Part shown: piece by piece, positions 1 to 14,500 of the stretch
Layout of the letters: every line of letters starts with the position of its first letter
How positions within the stretch are numbered: the stretch's first letter is position 1
Assembly (NCBI GenBank): GCA_013398055.1
Contig: VZRS01000476.1
Coordinates: 1,222,430 to 1,286,429 of the forward strand
DNA from: Ifrita kowaldi
Lineage: Eukaryota; Chordata; Aves; Passeriformes; Cinclosomatidae
Length of the DNA stretch: 64,000 nucleotides
Reading direction: 5' to 3'
The notes under the pieces: model-generated
What the model was told of the DNA's origin: nothing
The model's database searches: none
The model's input: only the letters and a program-made list of their open reading frames with translations
Translations under genes and position numbers: made by a program

Positions 1-3000
1 AAAGCTAAACTGCCAAGGCAAAATTTAATGTAGCTTCATAATATCTGCACAAGGTGGTTCTTACGTATACATAACATCATTAATGTGTTTTAACTTCTGT
101 TTTAAACACATAAGAAGCCTTACTGTCTCCTAAAAAGATACCACAATTTCCTTACACAGAATATAATACTGCTAAACACTACGAGGTGAAAAATTAAAAT
201 GTAATTGGCTTATTAAGTTTATCTTTTAATGAACCTTGTTCACTTATTTAAGTTTTAAACCAGTATGGCTCTGCTGACCTAGTCTCTCTATGCCTGTCAC
301 TTGCTTAATTTACCAATACTCAGCTGCTGGACCATAACAGCTTCTGCCACCCTGACACAAATTCAGTGCCAGTCCATTCACAGTGTCACATACCTTGCAC
401 AAACCTACCACCACTCAGTCTGGGTGCCAGGCCATGGTTTCTGCTGCTAAGGCTCCTGATGGAAATGGGATCAGCCTGCTCTCCAAAGGCGTTTGTCAGA
501 CCCTGCTCACAGACCACGGCAGCAGCTCTCCCCATCTGAGCTGCTTCTACAACTCTAAATTCAGCCCAGTGGTGTTTGCCTCACAGTCAGGAGGCTTTGG
601 CTGCCCCGGTTCTCTCTGCAGTGCCACAGCTCCTCCACAGCCCTGCCTGTGCCACGCCTGGCCGGGGCCATTGCACAGGGGGCCAAGGCAGAGGGCACTG
701 GGTGCTCCAGGTTTTGCACAAAGCGGCTCGAGTGTTTTGCTGTGTCACCCTGCAGATGAGGTGACATCAAAACAACTCTGGTCAGAGCATGGAAGGGAAC
801 GACTGTCTCTGCCCAGACAAGAAAACTGTGAGCGAGAACAAGGAAGTTTGGCAGAGAAGGTCTATAAAACAGTAAAGCTCATGGAAAAAGCTTAGGAAGG
901 CATTTATGTTTTATGTTTGCTATTTTAAATTAAAGATAGGCAGTTCTGAATGTGTATATTTATTCTGCAGCTTCAGGCCATTAGGAGGGCTTGTTTTTGG
1001 GCTGTTTTTTCATGCTTTTAACATCAGACACAGATGCAGCAGATTTAAAAAACATTTTCAAAGTACTTGCATATGGAAGCTTATTTACAAGTACAAAAAG
1101 AATTGCCTTACAATGCCACTTCTCTGCACTGGACATGACAATGCATTTAGTTCTATTTAAAGGAAGAGATCGTTCTAAAATTTCTGAATACCTGAAACAC
1201 ACTAGAAGCACCCAACATGTTTTTCAGGCAAATTATCATTTTTTTTCTTGTATTTTCAATGGCAGAATAAAAATGAAAGTAGAGCACTTGAATTCCTGAA
1301 ATTTGTCTAACATATAGTTTAAAAGTTGAAATCTGGGCTTTCACTTGCAAGAAATACAAAGGCACAAATTACAGGAAAATAAAGTGATTTGAGAAAAATG
1401 AAATAAGAGAATGCCACAACCTTTAGTTACTTGACACTACTCAAAATTTTATAAATTTGTATAGACTGGAAGACAGACATTCTTAAGCTATTAATTATTA
1501 AACTTTGAACTATCCCATATATACACACCTGTGTTCACAGACACATAATGCTACACCTCTATGTTTCACAGCATAGCCCTCCCTCTCTAAATTGCTTATC
1601 ATCAATTAAATTATAAACTCTATCAAGACACACAAGAATTTCCTGCACAGCATGTGATATAATAGTCCAATGAATTCTGCTATGAGTTTTAGGCTATTAC
1701 TAATAATATAATAAATGATACTTTAAAATGCATTGCAGAAATTCTCTCTCAGTTAAATACTTGATTTTCACTAAAATGTAGCAATAATCTTCTGGAACAG
1801 ATGCATGACTGACATGAACATTAATAGTTTCACATACTGGCACACATATCTGACAGAGATCTTTAAGAAATTCAAAGCAGGTTATACTGTCTGCAGAAGA
1901 TAAAAGTCCCACCTGGCCAAGTCCCAAAACAGATCATGGGATAGGATGAGACACTCAGTGCTGGAATGTGCCTCTTCTGAAAGGCTAGCACGTACGTGGT
2001 GGGGACAGTGTGTGAGGGTGGCTCACCTCACACCGGGCTATACAAGTAGCTTCATGAGCAAACTCACACCTGCAGCAACATTCTTGGCTTGAAAAGGGTT
2101 GCAGAGAACACTTGATAAATTATCTGGCAGAAGATGTTTCTTCCATCTGCATCTTATTCTCATTTTTTTAAAATTAATTATTTTCTTTGAGTTTTGCTGC
2201 ATAAAAATTGAAAAAATTGCTTACCAAACCTCAGTTCCTAGGGGTGTCAAAAGGAGAACAAATGTGAATTTTCAGCAGTTTAAGACTTTTGGGGTGCAGA
2301 GCCTCTTTGGCATCTGTATAATAGCTCCTACAAGGAGCCCATAAACAGCAGTGGAATCGCAGCCACTGGGATGAAGACAAATTTCCTACGGACAGCCGAG
2401 GAGCAGGCAGGGAGGCACAGACAGATCCTGGGCTTTGTCCTACTGCACCCAAGCTGCCTCCCTGAGTCAGCCCTGTGGGGAAAGAGCAGAGGGCAAGGGG
2501 GCTTTGGGGGCTCCCACTGTGCTTCAGCACACACCCCACTGCACCAGGAGCACCTTCCTTGTGTAACGGAGGAGCACAAACACTTCCATAGTGCCTCCCT
2601 GCCTAGGTCCACATGGCCACTGCTCCCAGCAGGACAGCACACGCTTCTGGATGAAGTACAGAATTAGGCATGCCTTGAACATCACTCTGTTTGTGATTAA
2701 AGCAAAAGAGAAATGCATCTAGACAAACACTCTCATTCTACTCTGCTCAGCTAGGGTATCTAACTCTTCCTTGAAGGAGGTTTGGATTGCTCTACTACTG
2801 ATATTTAAACAGAACCCTTGATTCTAAACTGTTGGTGGAAGTACCCTAAAGCTATCTGAAACATCTGAAAAGATAAGACATTACAGATGCATGGATGGGC
2901 AAAATTACCTCTGTCTCTTAATCCAAGATCCTGGATAATGAAATGCACTGCTAATATCTCTCAGAGGTACCCAGCAGCTTAGACTGGCTCTTTGTAATAA

Positions 3001-6000
3001 CAAGCAGTAGTGGATCTGCTGTTGTTTTCCTTTGTTACTGAACATTTCACCCTTGCTAATTCACCCGATTAGTATCTACTGAGTTCAAAGATATTACACA
3101 ATATCCACAGTCCCTCCCCTTAACAAAGAAGATAAAACATACTATCTTTAAAATACAGTTAAATTTCTAGATAATAACAAGATGTATGAAATCAAAACTT
3201 CATTTAAATGTTTTAACTTACTGAACTATTCTCCTCCTCCAGCAGAGAGTTATTAGGAACAAGAAGGGAATTTCCTCCTCCTCAGACTATTCTTGAAATA
3301 GATTGCCGTAAGTCTTCCTTTCCAACCCCAGCCTTCAGCAGCAAAAGGAAGCAACTCTCTATCTATAGGCTGGAACAACCTCACCAACTAAAAAAACTCC
3401 AAACAAACAACCTCCATCCCAAAATTTTGACAACCACTTTATTAAATGTCAACACAGACATTTCTGAAAGGAGATCCCCATGAGCTGTTTTAAAAGACTT
3501 CCTACAGCAGAAACCTAAATCTCAGCATAATGCTTGCTTGTCTTGCCTTTCAAGTCCGGAAAGCTCTTTGTTAAGATCACTTGTAGTAAGGAAACAAGTT
3601 TTCACTCATTCTCTGGGTGTATTTTTGTAAGCCAGTCTTGTAAACAGACCAGTCATAGTTTATAGATGCCAGTAGAGGACAGACTGCCTTTGCCATGACT
3701 GTTACATGAAAATTTCTACATCAGCCCCACACAGATCTGGGAATTCACCCCATATGGCAGGGTCAACAGTCAGAAGACAGACAACGACAAAAAGGTTCAG
3801 GTGGCAACAGCCTCCTGACAACTTTACTGTCATTAATAGGCAAGGAAAAGGCAAAATATTTAGCGAGTGGCTGTATAAATGTGCACTGCACAGCATGGAA
3901 CAATCTCATTTCAAAGATCTCAATTAAGTGGAAGCCAAGTCAATAGCTAAACCGTATGCTGGACCCTGAGCCTTGGCACGACAATGATGAAAGGTGGGTG
4001 TTAGCTCAATTCACCAACTGAGAAGATAGAGGGTCCTTTGGTTTCTGGGTTTGTTTGGGGTAGCTGGGGTCTTTAAAAGATAGTGTTCTCTGTCTCTTCT
4101 TCATTTCTTCAGTCTGGAACACTTCCCCTCCTCTCTTACAGGCCAAAGAAAGGGGCTTTGCACAACAGCTTGTGAAACTCCCTCTCAGAGGTCTCTCTGT
4201 ATCATTACAGGATTTTGGCAGAGACTGATGTTGCAGCCCCAGCACCTCAAGGTGGAAGGCCAGAGCTGTCCCTGTTTAGTCCATGCCTTCACCCTGAGAT
4301 CTGATATAAAATCTTGAAAACTCAGCTGTGCTGTGAGCACTTCAGCCTTCACAACCCTGCCAGGACTCCTCTGTGGAAACTACGCTGACAAAAAACATTC
4401 CGCACGAGATTTTTATGTAGCATTGGATTGGTAATCACAGGCTTCTTCAGTACAGCATGCCACTCCTAGATTTACCAATCCCTCACTCATATCTTTTTCT
4501 GACCTTGCTGCAAACTTGGAAAACAGAGAAACCATGATCTAACCTTTTAATACTAATACATGAGGTAGAAGAACTGTAACAGCACAACAGGATCATCACC
4601 TTCCATAAAAAGCAAGAGACAAAGAAAGTCCTTCCTAAGGACATACCTTTCCCCAGCCCTGATCAATTTAAGACAATCTGATCAATGATCAGGAAGATAA
4701 GAGTACTCTAGACTCCTCTGTGGAGGTTTTATTTGCTGTATCAGGAGCCCAGGCTGCTCATTTAGGGGTTGAAATTAAATAACTAGAAGTCAGTCATCTT
4801 TGAGAATAACAGACTGAACTAGAATTCGTCACTGAATCAAAGCCTCTCTGTAACAAAATGGTTTTTCACAATAGAAAATTGCAAATTATGGGCAGATGCT
4901 CCATCAGTGCAAAAGAATAATCACAAACTGCAAACGGAAACTTGGAAAAACAAAATGTGCAGGAAATCCAGAAAGAACAGTGGTGGGGTCAACGTGACAG
5001 AGGAAAAGAGCTGAAATTGAAAGATACTCTCTACTGGGAAAAGTCTGAAGAAATACAGGAAAAATATTTCCACAAAGAAATCCTTCATTAGGAAGCAGGG
5101 AAATAAAAATGCTCCTGGGAGAAATGCAGAGAGATGTGTTTGATGGCTCGTGGCTACCTGCCATCTGATTAGCAGTGCTACCATAGGGGCAGCAGGTATG
5201 AAAATGCACTGATATACTGAAATTCTGTCCTGGGAAAGCATGTGACAATACTTTTAATTGACGCTAGCAATGGTTACACCTCCCAAAATGTCAATATAAT
5301 TTGTTACAGATTTATTCAGTTGATGATTTTTGTTTCATATGAGGAAAAGGAGTGCCGTCTCAAACTAATTAGGTTGCCATACCAAAATCCATGTTCATTT
5401 AAATAGCAGACTAAATGCAAACAGATGCTGTCTTGATTTCACATTTAAAGTCCAAGACAATGGTTCCCAAAGCAGGGTCCCAAGCTATGTAGGGCCTGTT
5501 GCAGGGCTCTGCAAAACTGAAATCTCATTTTACAGTGCCCAAAAAGCATCTTTGGGGAATAAAGGAAATAAATTGCAGCTACCCTTCCTACACCCATGAA
5601 CTTTGCCTCTTTTTGGAAGAGAAGTGGAAGGAGGGTAGTAGCAGGACCCAGTAAGAGGCTGCAGCTATTTTGCATAAAATTGCTATTTAGCAGCAAATGA
5701 AGTTTTTGTAATGGTCTTTACCATATCCTCATTTTACTCATCATGCTATCACTGATTATGAAGAACCCACAGAAGGTTTTTGCTGCTGTTAATACTTTTT
5801 TTTTAAAATGAAAATCTTTACTGACTGTAGCCTCCTCTGTCACAGTCACCCTGGACACAGCCAAGGCGTAGGTGGGGAGAAGCAGCTGCTGCCAGGCTCA
5901 TACACCACAGCTCAAACAGAGACTCAAAACTTTCATTCCAGTTCTTCCAAAAACTTGGTGTGTCCCTGTTTTGCCTTAATTCCTTTCCAGGAAGTACGGG

Positions 6001-6414
6001 TGTAACCGGTGACAACTTGGTATTGCTGTGCATGCCTGTTTTGCTGCTACAGAAGAACCCTTTGAAGGTGTATCTCTGCACTCCTCAGGAACAGTCCCTT
6101 AAATAACCCACTGTAACACATTTCATAAGTGTCCTCTGCAGGGCAGTGTGTCAGTATCATTGGGGAGATTTGTTTCAGTGATGCAGCTAATGCTTTTATC
6201 TCAGCTATTCCATTCTTAAAACTAATAAACTAATGCTTGCAATTCTGGTTTTGACAATCCTTATGACACAGAGAGCAAAAATTGTATACAGATTTAATTC
6301 CAGCCTCCAGACAAGCTGAGCCAGATCCAAGGAGGAGTTGAGATACCTAGAAGTTAGGGGAGGGAAGAGACTTTCCCATATCCAACATGCAACAATCCTG
6401 CCATTTCTCCTCAC
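1..6414. other. Non-coding stretch with two GC-richer islands
   Basis: AT-rich DNA with frequent stops in all frames and no exon I can recognise. Two patches stand out by higher GC, about 480-790 and about 2340-2660. They give open frames by composition alone and carry no motif I know. Either could be an old degraded retroelement, but I could not match them to a family. If the exon at 37401-37620 is real, this stretch could be intron of that minus-strand gene. Confidence 0.6.
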
Positions 6415-7209
6415 ACCTCCTTGCTTATTGGAGCTCTGCCCTCACAGCTGAGGTTTTCCCATCTCTATCAGCCTGAAATCCAGCATCCAGGGGACCACCC
6501 TGGTACAAGGAAGCCATGGAGAAAGCAGCCCAGTCCAAGGAGAGAGTGGTGAAAAAAATGTGTGAACTTACACTAGTTCTGTGGGGACAGAAGGCAGCTG
6601 TGACCCCCTGAGACGGCTATGCTGGAGCAGGCTCCTGGCAGGAGCTGTGGACCCATGGAGGGAGGAGCCCATGCTGGAGCAGGTTTGCTGGCAGGACTTG
6701 TGACCCTGTGGGGGACCCACACTGGGGCAGTTGGTGAAGAACTGCAGCTTGTGGGGAGGATTTATGTCAGCTTGGTGGAGGACCGTCTCCCCTCGGAGGG
6801 ACCCCACGCTGGAGCAGAGGAAGAGTGTGAGGAGTCCTCCCCCTGAGGAGGAAGCAGCAGCAGAAACTTCTGATGAACTGACTGTAACCCCCATTCCCAA
6901 TCTCCCTGTGCTGCTGGAGGTGGTGGGTAGAGAATCAAGAATAAAGATAAACCTGGGAAGAAGGGAAGGTTGTGTTTTAAGATTTAACTTCTTCTTATCC
7001 TACTCTGATTTGATTGGTAATAAATTAGACTAATTTCTCCACACAGAGTCTGTTTTCTCTGGGATGGTACCTGGTGAGTGATCTCTCCTGGTCCTTGTCT
7101 CAACCCACAAGCATTTCATTGCATTTTCTCTCCCCTGCCCAGCTGAGGAGGGAAGTGATAGAACAGCTTTGGTGGGCTCCTGGCATTTAGCCAGGATCAA
7201 CCCACCACA
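6415..7209 (+). mobile_element. Avian endogenous retrovirus-type LTR element (solo or partial)
   Basis: The right end is CAACCCACCACA at 7198-7209, ending in the CA expected of an LTR. An AATAAA lies about 190 bases before that end. Between about 6600 and 6850 there are imperfect tandem units built on a GGACCCACGCTGGAGCAG-like phrase, each followed by a CTGTGGA or CTTGTGA segment. From memory this arrangement, and the closing TTTGGTGGGC...CCAGCC...CCACCACA block, belongs to an LTR family common in birds, possibly ERVL-like; I cannot give the family name with certainty. No gag, pol or env frame is seen beside it, so it is a solo LTR or an LTR plus a short internal piece. The left boundary is approximate and I did not find a target-site duplication. 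Short open frames across it are by-products of its GC-rich repeats. Confidence 0.72.
7019..7024 (+). promoter_or_regulatory. AATAAA polyadenylation signal inside the LTR
   Basis: AATAAA sits in the AT-rich segment that follows the GC-rich tandem part of the LTR and about 185 bases before its CA end. That is the expected place for the R-region poly(A) signal of a retroviral LTR in plus orientation. Whether it is still used is unknown. Confidence 0.5.
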
Positions 7210-7479
7210 CTGCTTCATTAAAAAAGAATAAAATGAAAATTTGTTACAGTGAAAAAGAAGAGCAGTCATCTAAACGTACAAGACTAGTAGGAGAATACTT
7301 CTGCAATATTATAATAGTTTCACTGTGTTAATATACATTATTGAAAATAAGGATCATTGACTGGCAAAAGGTGAAAATTAGTAGTAAACATATGACCCAA
7401 AAACACAAATTACAAATAAAGAAGTGGTTATTGAAACTTCCAAAAAATACATATGCATTGTCTGAATTAGAATAGAAAT

Positions 7480-7540
7480 TATAGAATCATAGAATGGTTT
7501 GGGTTGGAAGGGACCTTTAAAGATCATCTGGTCCAACCCC
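7480..7540 (-). mobile_element. CR1 LINE 3' tail, heavily 5'-truncated
   Basis: The plus strand reads TAGAATCATAGAATGG, then GGTTGGAAGGGACC, then AAAGATCATCTGGTCCAACCCC. This is the reverse complement of the bird CR1 3' end, which carries ATTCTATGATTCT octamer repeats. The element therefore lies on the minus strand with its 3' end at 7480, and only about 60 bases remain. The match to the remembered consensus is nearly exact, so this is one of the better preserved repeats here. Confidence 0.93.
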
Positions 7541-10500
7541 AAGAGCAGAATGGACACAAAAATGGACTTTGAAAGACAGTGAAATGCAAGATATGTGAAC
7601 CTCTGAAAAGATCATAGTAGGGGCAGAGAGTGGTGGGTTTTGATGCACAGAACTGCAACATCCTGAGGATGAACAGTGGAGAAGAGGAAGAAGGTCTCAT
7701 TGTAATTAAAATTAATATCATAACCTCAGCTGTGCCAGCTCTGAGATAGATTAGAATCAGGATTCCTATTGTAAATTAATCTCTCAAGAGAGGGCTTGGG
7801 GGGCAGTAGAGGAAAAAGGTGCTGTTCCTAAAATAAAGAGCTATTCTGGAACCAGTCCATGTTGGTTAGAGAGAAAAGGCAGCCAGGTGAAGCCATCTGA
7901 CTTGTGGATATGTGCATGACTCAGAGGAGATACACACAGCTCTGGGGGGGTTTCAAACATGAGGGACAAACTGAATGCACAGAACGCCAGACTACCCTCC
8001 TTACCCAGCTGCACAAGCTAATCTGGGTTGATCTGCTATTATTACATGGAAGTGTGCTGTGCTGTTACACACATGCTAAGTGTTGCAAACATTTAGTGCT
8101 CAAAGCCATGAATTTACCTCATGCATGCACTGAAATACAACAGGAAGGTGCATGGCTTCATTTATACTGTCTTCTTTTGCCTTTCCTACAAAACTGGGAA
8201 AAAAATTGCTCTTAGCAGAAATATGTTGTCAGAGTTTGGAAGTAGATCTCAGAGGAAGCAACTCAACTCTTCAAGGGAGCAACAGCCAACTAGTGAGAAG
8301 TGAAGGAAGAAGCAGCCACAAACATCTAAAAATAGAAAGTCCAGTAGGAAGTTCCCCTACAAAGATTTAATCTGCTATTGTACTCAGATCCTGGCATTAC
8401 GAGTTAAAATCTACAAGAAGCTATCATCTTTAATACATCATCTCCTTCCTACTGTTCTTTAAAGCAAAGAAGCTGATTAAACATCCTGCCACACTCCGGT
8501 AACCTTAACAGCACATTTCTTCATCTTGCACTGAAAAAGGTCAGTCACATGTTAAATTGCTCCTCTTTGTGTGAATTTACACTCAGCACAGGACTAAGTC
8601 AATAAGGGCTGTACTTCTGATCTTTTCAACAAACCAAGCACTAAAAAGTAGGATATGGCATCTTATTTCAGAGAAATGTGGAAAATCAAGTATTTCTCAG
8701 TCTTTTAAAAAGTTTGACTTCTACACTTGCTTAGTGAAGATCCAGATTAACTAGTGTGGTATATTTTACTAGAATATTAATATCTCCCAAAGCACTAAAA
8801 AAGCAAGCACCTTTACCCTCATTTTATAAGGCAGTAATGATCTTAAAGGTTATAGCTTTATCATTCCCTAAAATGTAAGTATAAAATTCAGAAGAAAGTT
8901 TTAAGGCTTTTAAGGAAAAGAATAAAACCAAAAATACAAATGTGGAATTATTAGACATTAGCACATATTAGCATTTATTTTATTTAAGAAGTAGTATCAC
9001 TCTATGCACACGTCTCTGAACAGCTGAACTACTGACTAAAAAGAGGTCATTTCTGTACAGCTGCCAAAATCCCATTTGTCAAAAAGTGTAATTATTCTGG
9101 GGAATACAGTGGTGGGATCTGGGAAGAGCAATTTTTGAGGTTCTTGCTGTAGCCTGAAAATTCTTTAAGGTTTTTGTGCCTTTGGGTACCTGTTGAAGTT
9201 GGTAGGAAAACGTTTGATTTTTAAAGGCACAAGGTTGGAGGTTCTGCTGGATAATACTTTTCACCCAAGGCATGGGTTCCAAAGCATTGTTATAATAACC
9301 TCCCTCTCACCTGCATGAAAATAAAAACATGAAAGTGACTTCTCTAGATTGTCATGGTGGCACAAGGAGTCAAAAAACCAGAGGGGGATTGTGGGAGGAC
9401 TTTCCCAAACATTTGCCTGCCCAGAGGAACAGGCTGGCTATTACAGTTCCACCCTTTCAGTACAGGAGATGTTTTGAGTGGTAAAGGTCGTTGTTCTCTG
9501 CACAGCAGAAATGCTACAGTTCTGGCAAGGGAAAGGAATGATGGACCAAACAGCTTTCCAAAATGCACAGTAAATATGAAAACCAAGGCAGTTTTTGAGT
9601 TGGAAACCAGCAGATCTGTGAGTGTGATTCAGCACCACTGCCTTTTGGGACAAGGGGGTTGGACTGGACAGAGGAATTCTCCTTCCACTTGTGGGCTCCC
9701 AAACAAAAGCAAGATGCTGGAACATCAGAGCAGCACTAAGTCCAGGCATGTGGTCTGGGGAGCTCCAGCAGCCCCTGGCACCCTCTCTCCCTGTTAGCCT
9801 CAAAGGGCTGCTACCTGTGCCCCAGCTCAGGGGCTGTGAGGCATTCTGCTCTCTGGAATGCCAGGAGGTGTTCCATAGATGAAGCTCTGGCACATTTTGC
9901 AATACTGCTGGGTCACCAAATACAACCTGCAGTGTAATAGTGGTTAGCAGACGTCCACACTCTGGGTTTTACAGGATCTGTCAAATGAAAATGGAGGGCA
10001 GAACTGACCTTCACCTCAACTCCCTTGGTTTTTCGTACTTTAAGTACAGCAACCTGGATGAGTAAATGGATATGCTCCATGCCACACTGGAGTACATCAG
10101 CTGTGCTCTCTTACCTGCATTTAGAATGTAACCAAAACCTTTAAACTCCCCTCCCTTTTCCCTTCTCTGTGGCCTTTAAAGCAGTAATAGGTACCATGGT
10201 CTGGTACCACCGTTAGTTTGTCCCCTTGGTATATGTGACAGTAGAAAAGGACGGGCAAGTATTTACAGCTATCCATGGTTAATAGTGCACACAGAACTCC
10301 TGATGGCAGAGGAAGCATAAACTCCTTCCTCACAGGATAAAAAGACAATATATCACAATCTGAATACACAATGTACTTATTGCTCTTAGTATTTGCACCT
10401 GGTAACCTTTGAATCTAATAATACAACTTTAATATTCTATAATACAGTGCTAGTATAGAATTTCTTGAATATGCAAACAAAATAAACCAGTTCTATATTG

Positions 10501-11539
10501 TGAAACAACTGTCCAAGATACTTCTGGTGCATAAATTCCCTTATTGTTTCTCAAAAAGATGCACAGAACCACAGAACTGCTTGTGTTCTCCTCACTGCAA
10601 ACACACACCCACACACTTGCACCACCCAGAGACACTGGGCACTCATGCACCAAGGACGAGAGGTGACAGCACCTCTGGCAACTCCCTCCCAGAATGACAA
10701 CAGAGAGGGTCTACAAGAGCCCACCGGCTAGGAAATGAAGCAAACCAGATGTGTAAGAGAGGGGCAGATGAAAGTTGGCTTTCTTGCAGCCACAGCTGCA
10801 GGGAAGGCAAGGAGCTACCTGCACCAGAAGGACCAACCTACCCCACACAGCTCCCACCAGTACCATGATGTTTTTCTGCAGTGGAGGAGTTTCAACATGT
10901 AAAAGAAATTAGATTTATTTTATTTTAATTCTGGGCTCCCAAGACGTAAGCCATAGCTTCATGAGCTTTAACCTGTTATGAGGTGGTAATGTTGCTGCAA
11001 GAAGACATCCCTTCTTCCCTCAGCTGCTCACTTCCAGTCCCTGTCCCCACAGACCTCTGCACAGCCACACACTGAACCATGACAGCTCAAGGAACAGACC
11101 CTACTGAAACTAACCTTAAAAAAAACAAAAATCTTTTTTTCTTTCTCTGGGTTGGCGGCTTCACTGCAAAGCATAACTCACGCTGAGACTCTATGAGAAA
11201 GGAGGAAATGATTAATTGTATACTGGGTTAAATACTAAAAGAGTCAATTGGTAAAAATATTATTCCATATACTTTATTGGAAAGCTAACCACAATTTCCT
11301 CCACCAATTCCAGTAACATTCCGAATACCTTTTCATGCTTTTAAGTTAATTTAAATTTTCTTTGATACTGCGCCTGTTGGGGACACTTAGTAGGTGTGCT
11401 GAACATAAGGCACAGAAGATAATTACTTTGCTCTACTTGGCAGAGGTAGCCTATATGCTGGTCTCACTACATCCAATTTCATCTAATCTTGAAAGCAAAG
11501 TGGTCCTGAACATGTTCAAGTCTGAGTCAGAGCTCTTAA

Positions 11540-11562
11540 CCACCCCCCCCCACCCCCCACCA
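11540..11562 (+). repeat. C-rich low-complexity tract
   Basis: Two runs of eight and six C separated by CA, flanked by CCACC. This is a simple low-complexity tract, with no evidence of function. Confidence 0.9.
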
Positions 11563-14500
11563 AATGCAACCACTTCGTGTGCACCGTATAGCAGCAGTCC
11601 TGTGTCAGCAACACTGTACAATAGTTTTTCAGAAGAAGAATGAAGAGCAAGTTCTCTGCTTGAAACTGAAGAGAGATTTATCCCACAAAAGTATGCTGCA
11701 CATCATTACCCAAACCAGAACAAAGGCAGGACCTCAGTATTCAAGTGTGATGGGAACTTTAACAGTGAAGGGTCAAGGATTTGATCTGATGTCCAAGTGA
11801 AATGCCAGTTACAGTTTGCACAGCGCCATCAGACAGACAATACAGTTTTGCTGAGAAACTATTAATTTAATGTTATGGAAGCAAAATATTAAGCTATGAA
11901 GTTCCATTATACTTGGAGCCTTTGACCCTGGTTTATCCTGGAGTTCAAGCCCTGATAATCTATGTGCTTGAAGCTTCTTGGTGGATAATGGAAAATTCTG
12001 CTCCATTTCCCCTGGGACTTCATGCTCATTAGTCACAGCATACCAATTAAAAGCTTTGTTGGAAAACCAGAGGAATGTGACACAGCACATGTACAAACCA
12101 GGAAGCTTCATTCACATATAACATGGATGAATGGCTCTGCATGGAAAGCCAAGCATCGCATTAGCAGGTCGTGTGCATCAGCCGGCAAGATCAACAAAAG
12201 ACGTGCAAGAATTTTTAAGTCAGCACTCTCAGTAAGCAACGAATTTTCATTTTGAACAATCAGAGTTACACTATTTTTCAGAGCCCACACCTTCCTTCTA
12301 ACCAAAGGTAAAATATTTTAAAAGTTATGTCTTCTTACTTTGCTAGTTCAGCAATTATCTAGCAGGAAATCACTAAACATCATCAGTTACTAACCAGATT
12401 ATTTTCCTAACAATCAGAGGTGAAGCTGGGGTTAGTGCCCTGGCAAGCTACTTATGACTAGAATAACAACCATTTTCAAAAGGGATTATTGCCACTATGA
12501 ACCACTGTCAAGTATCTGTAACAGCAATTCTCAATTAAGGAAAGAATAGTACTCAGCGTCTGTGCTCTGATCATGCAGTTAATAACTGACTCCACCTCAA
12601 TCAAAACAAAAGTGGGATTTAACATGGAGATTGATTTTTGCAGCAGTTTGTGTTACCATTCTGTGCTCAATCATTTATTCGAGAACTTAAAAAATAATGG
12701 TCAGCTATAGTGGTAAAAAATTCAATTTGCTACATTTTATTAACCCTTAAGGCTATTCCAGTATTTTCCCCACAGTGAATGAGCTGCTCCCAGGAGGTTT
12801 TAGGGTGAACATCTTCCACTGATAGCAGGCTATAAACCCAGCAGAGGCAATAGCTCTACCTTTCAACTTCTGTCTTCATTTCTACATTTCAAATGCAGCA
12901 TAATAGTGATGTTTAGCATATTTCTTATATTATAGACAGAATACTTTGTAAAATACTCCATATGTGACAGGGGTGATCACATAAGAGTTTATTCCTCCTC
13001 CAGCACACTGGGAATCACTTTTTTCCTGCCCTTTTTTTACCAGCACATCCTTACGTTGTTTATCCTTGGTGATGGCAGCTCACCAGATGGGGCCAAAAGC
13101 CAAGGTAGTGACCACATTCCCAGCACCTCTGCAGCTCCCACTCTGCCCTGGGGGTCTGGGTCCTGGCAAAGGACAGGGACAGCTCTTGCCCTGTCTGACC
13201 AGCACAGAGCCAGGAGGTGGCCAGGGGGAAGGAGGCAAGAAGTGATCCTGTTCTTTCCCACCTTAGCAGCACCTAAAATTGTTGGCTATGGTCATTGGTC
13301 CCACCAAGCATAGCAAGAAGCCAAACTTCACTCCTAAAAGCTCCTTCTTACAGAAATCTTAACTCAGTATCCTTGCGTTATACCTACAAGAAATTGTGTC
13401 TGAATTTGGGAGCACTTAAACAAAATAATTGTTCGTATTGTGTGAAGAAAATGCTTACTTAGGCAAAAAACCCCACATAGTTTACAAATCCCCACTGTCA
13501 GGAGGGGTGGCACTGTGCTGCCTCGCTGAAGGAATGGGCTCGGCTGGGCTCGGGAGACTCCTTGGGGTCGGGCTGAAACTGTGTCCATCCCTGCAGAGCA
13601 CAGCCCCACTGCACTGCAGGCCTTCCCAGCTTTACTGTGCTACACCTGGCAGGGACCCAGGAGAATCTCATGATGACTTGAGAAGGGAATGGCATCTCCT
13701 TCCTCCCCAGGTGTCAGAGGAAAGGTGGGAGCAAAGCCGATGACAACTCAAAGAGAAGGTATGAAGGCAAACTGAGCTAACAGAATGGGTCCTTCTCCTC
13801 CCCCAGACCCTCCCAGCCACAACTGAGACTTTCTCTTAGAAAGGCTGTGGTTTTCCTCTCATTTAAATCTGGTGTGAAGCTGCTCAATGGTGTATTAGTG
13901 ATGGTAGAAATACAGCATGAGAAATGAAATGACAAATAGCTGGCTTCTTTGTATAAATTCAAAGAACAGGATTAAAGCTGCTCAGAATGCCTATTTTTTC
14001 TTTCAGTTTTCACAGAGCTTTTATTAAAAATCTATATCCTGCTTGGAAGATGTGAGAAGGAAACAGAGTAGAAGCTCTGTGGTATTTTGAACCTAAAGAG
14101 CTAAGATGTCCTTCGGTTTAGCACAGCCCTGCATCCACATCCCCACTAAAATCCCTAATAAATTTTGGACTCTTCATTTGCTTTGTGGATTTTGAGCATT
14201 TAAGTTACAGGCAGGTAATATTTCCACCAATTTAATTTTGTAACTCTAATGCTGAGATTCTTTTTTCTTTTCCTGGAATCAGAGGTTTAAACTTACATTT
14301 AGGATTCCAGGAGCTGGAGCACCAAGAAAATCTAAAGCCGGAAAAAGACATGAGACTTTTTTTATATCAATGTCAAAGGCTGCTTACTTCAAACTATATA
14401 TTTATGGGTTCACAGTCATAACTAAATAAATTAATAAGAAAGTAATTTAAAAAAAATCCTTCCCCAATCATCTCTTATTTAAGATCAGTCTGATGCCTGC

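Noticed and set aside
383..895. 170-codon open frame on the plus strand
   Set aside because: It lies in a GC-rich patch where other frames are open too, the product has no recognisable motif, and no supporting signals were seen.
9354..9902. Overlapping open frames of about 150 codons on both strands
   Set aside because: Simultaneous openness on both strands indicates composition. The possible CR1-like phrase inside is too short to support a call.
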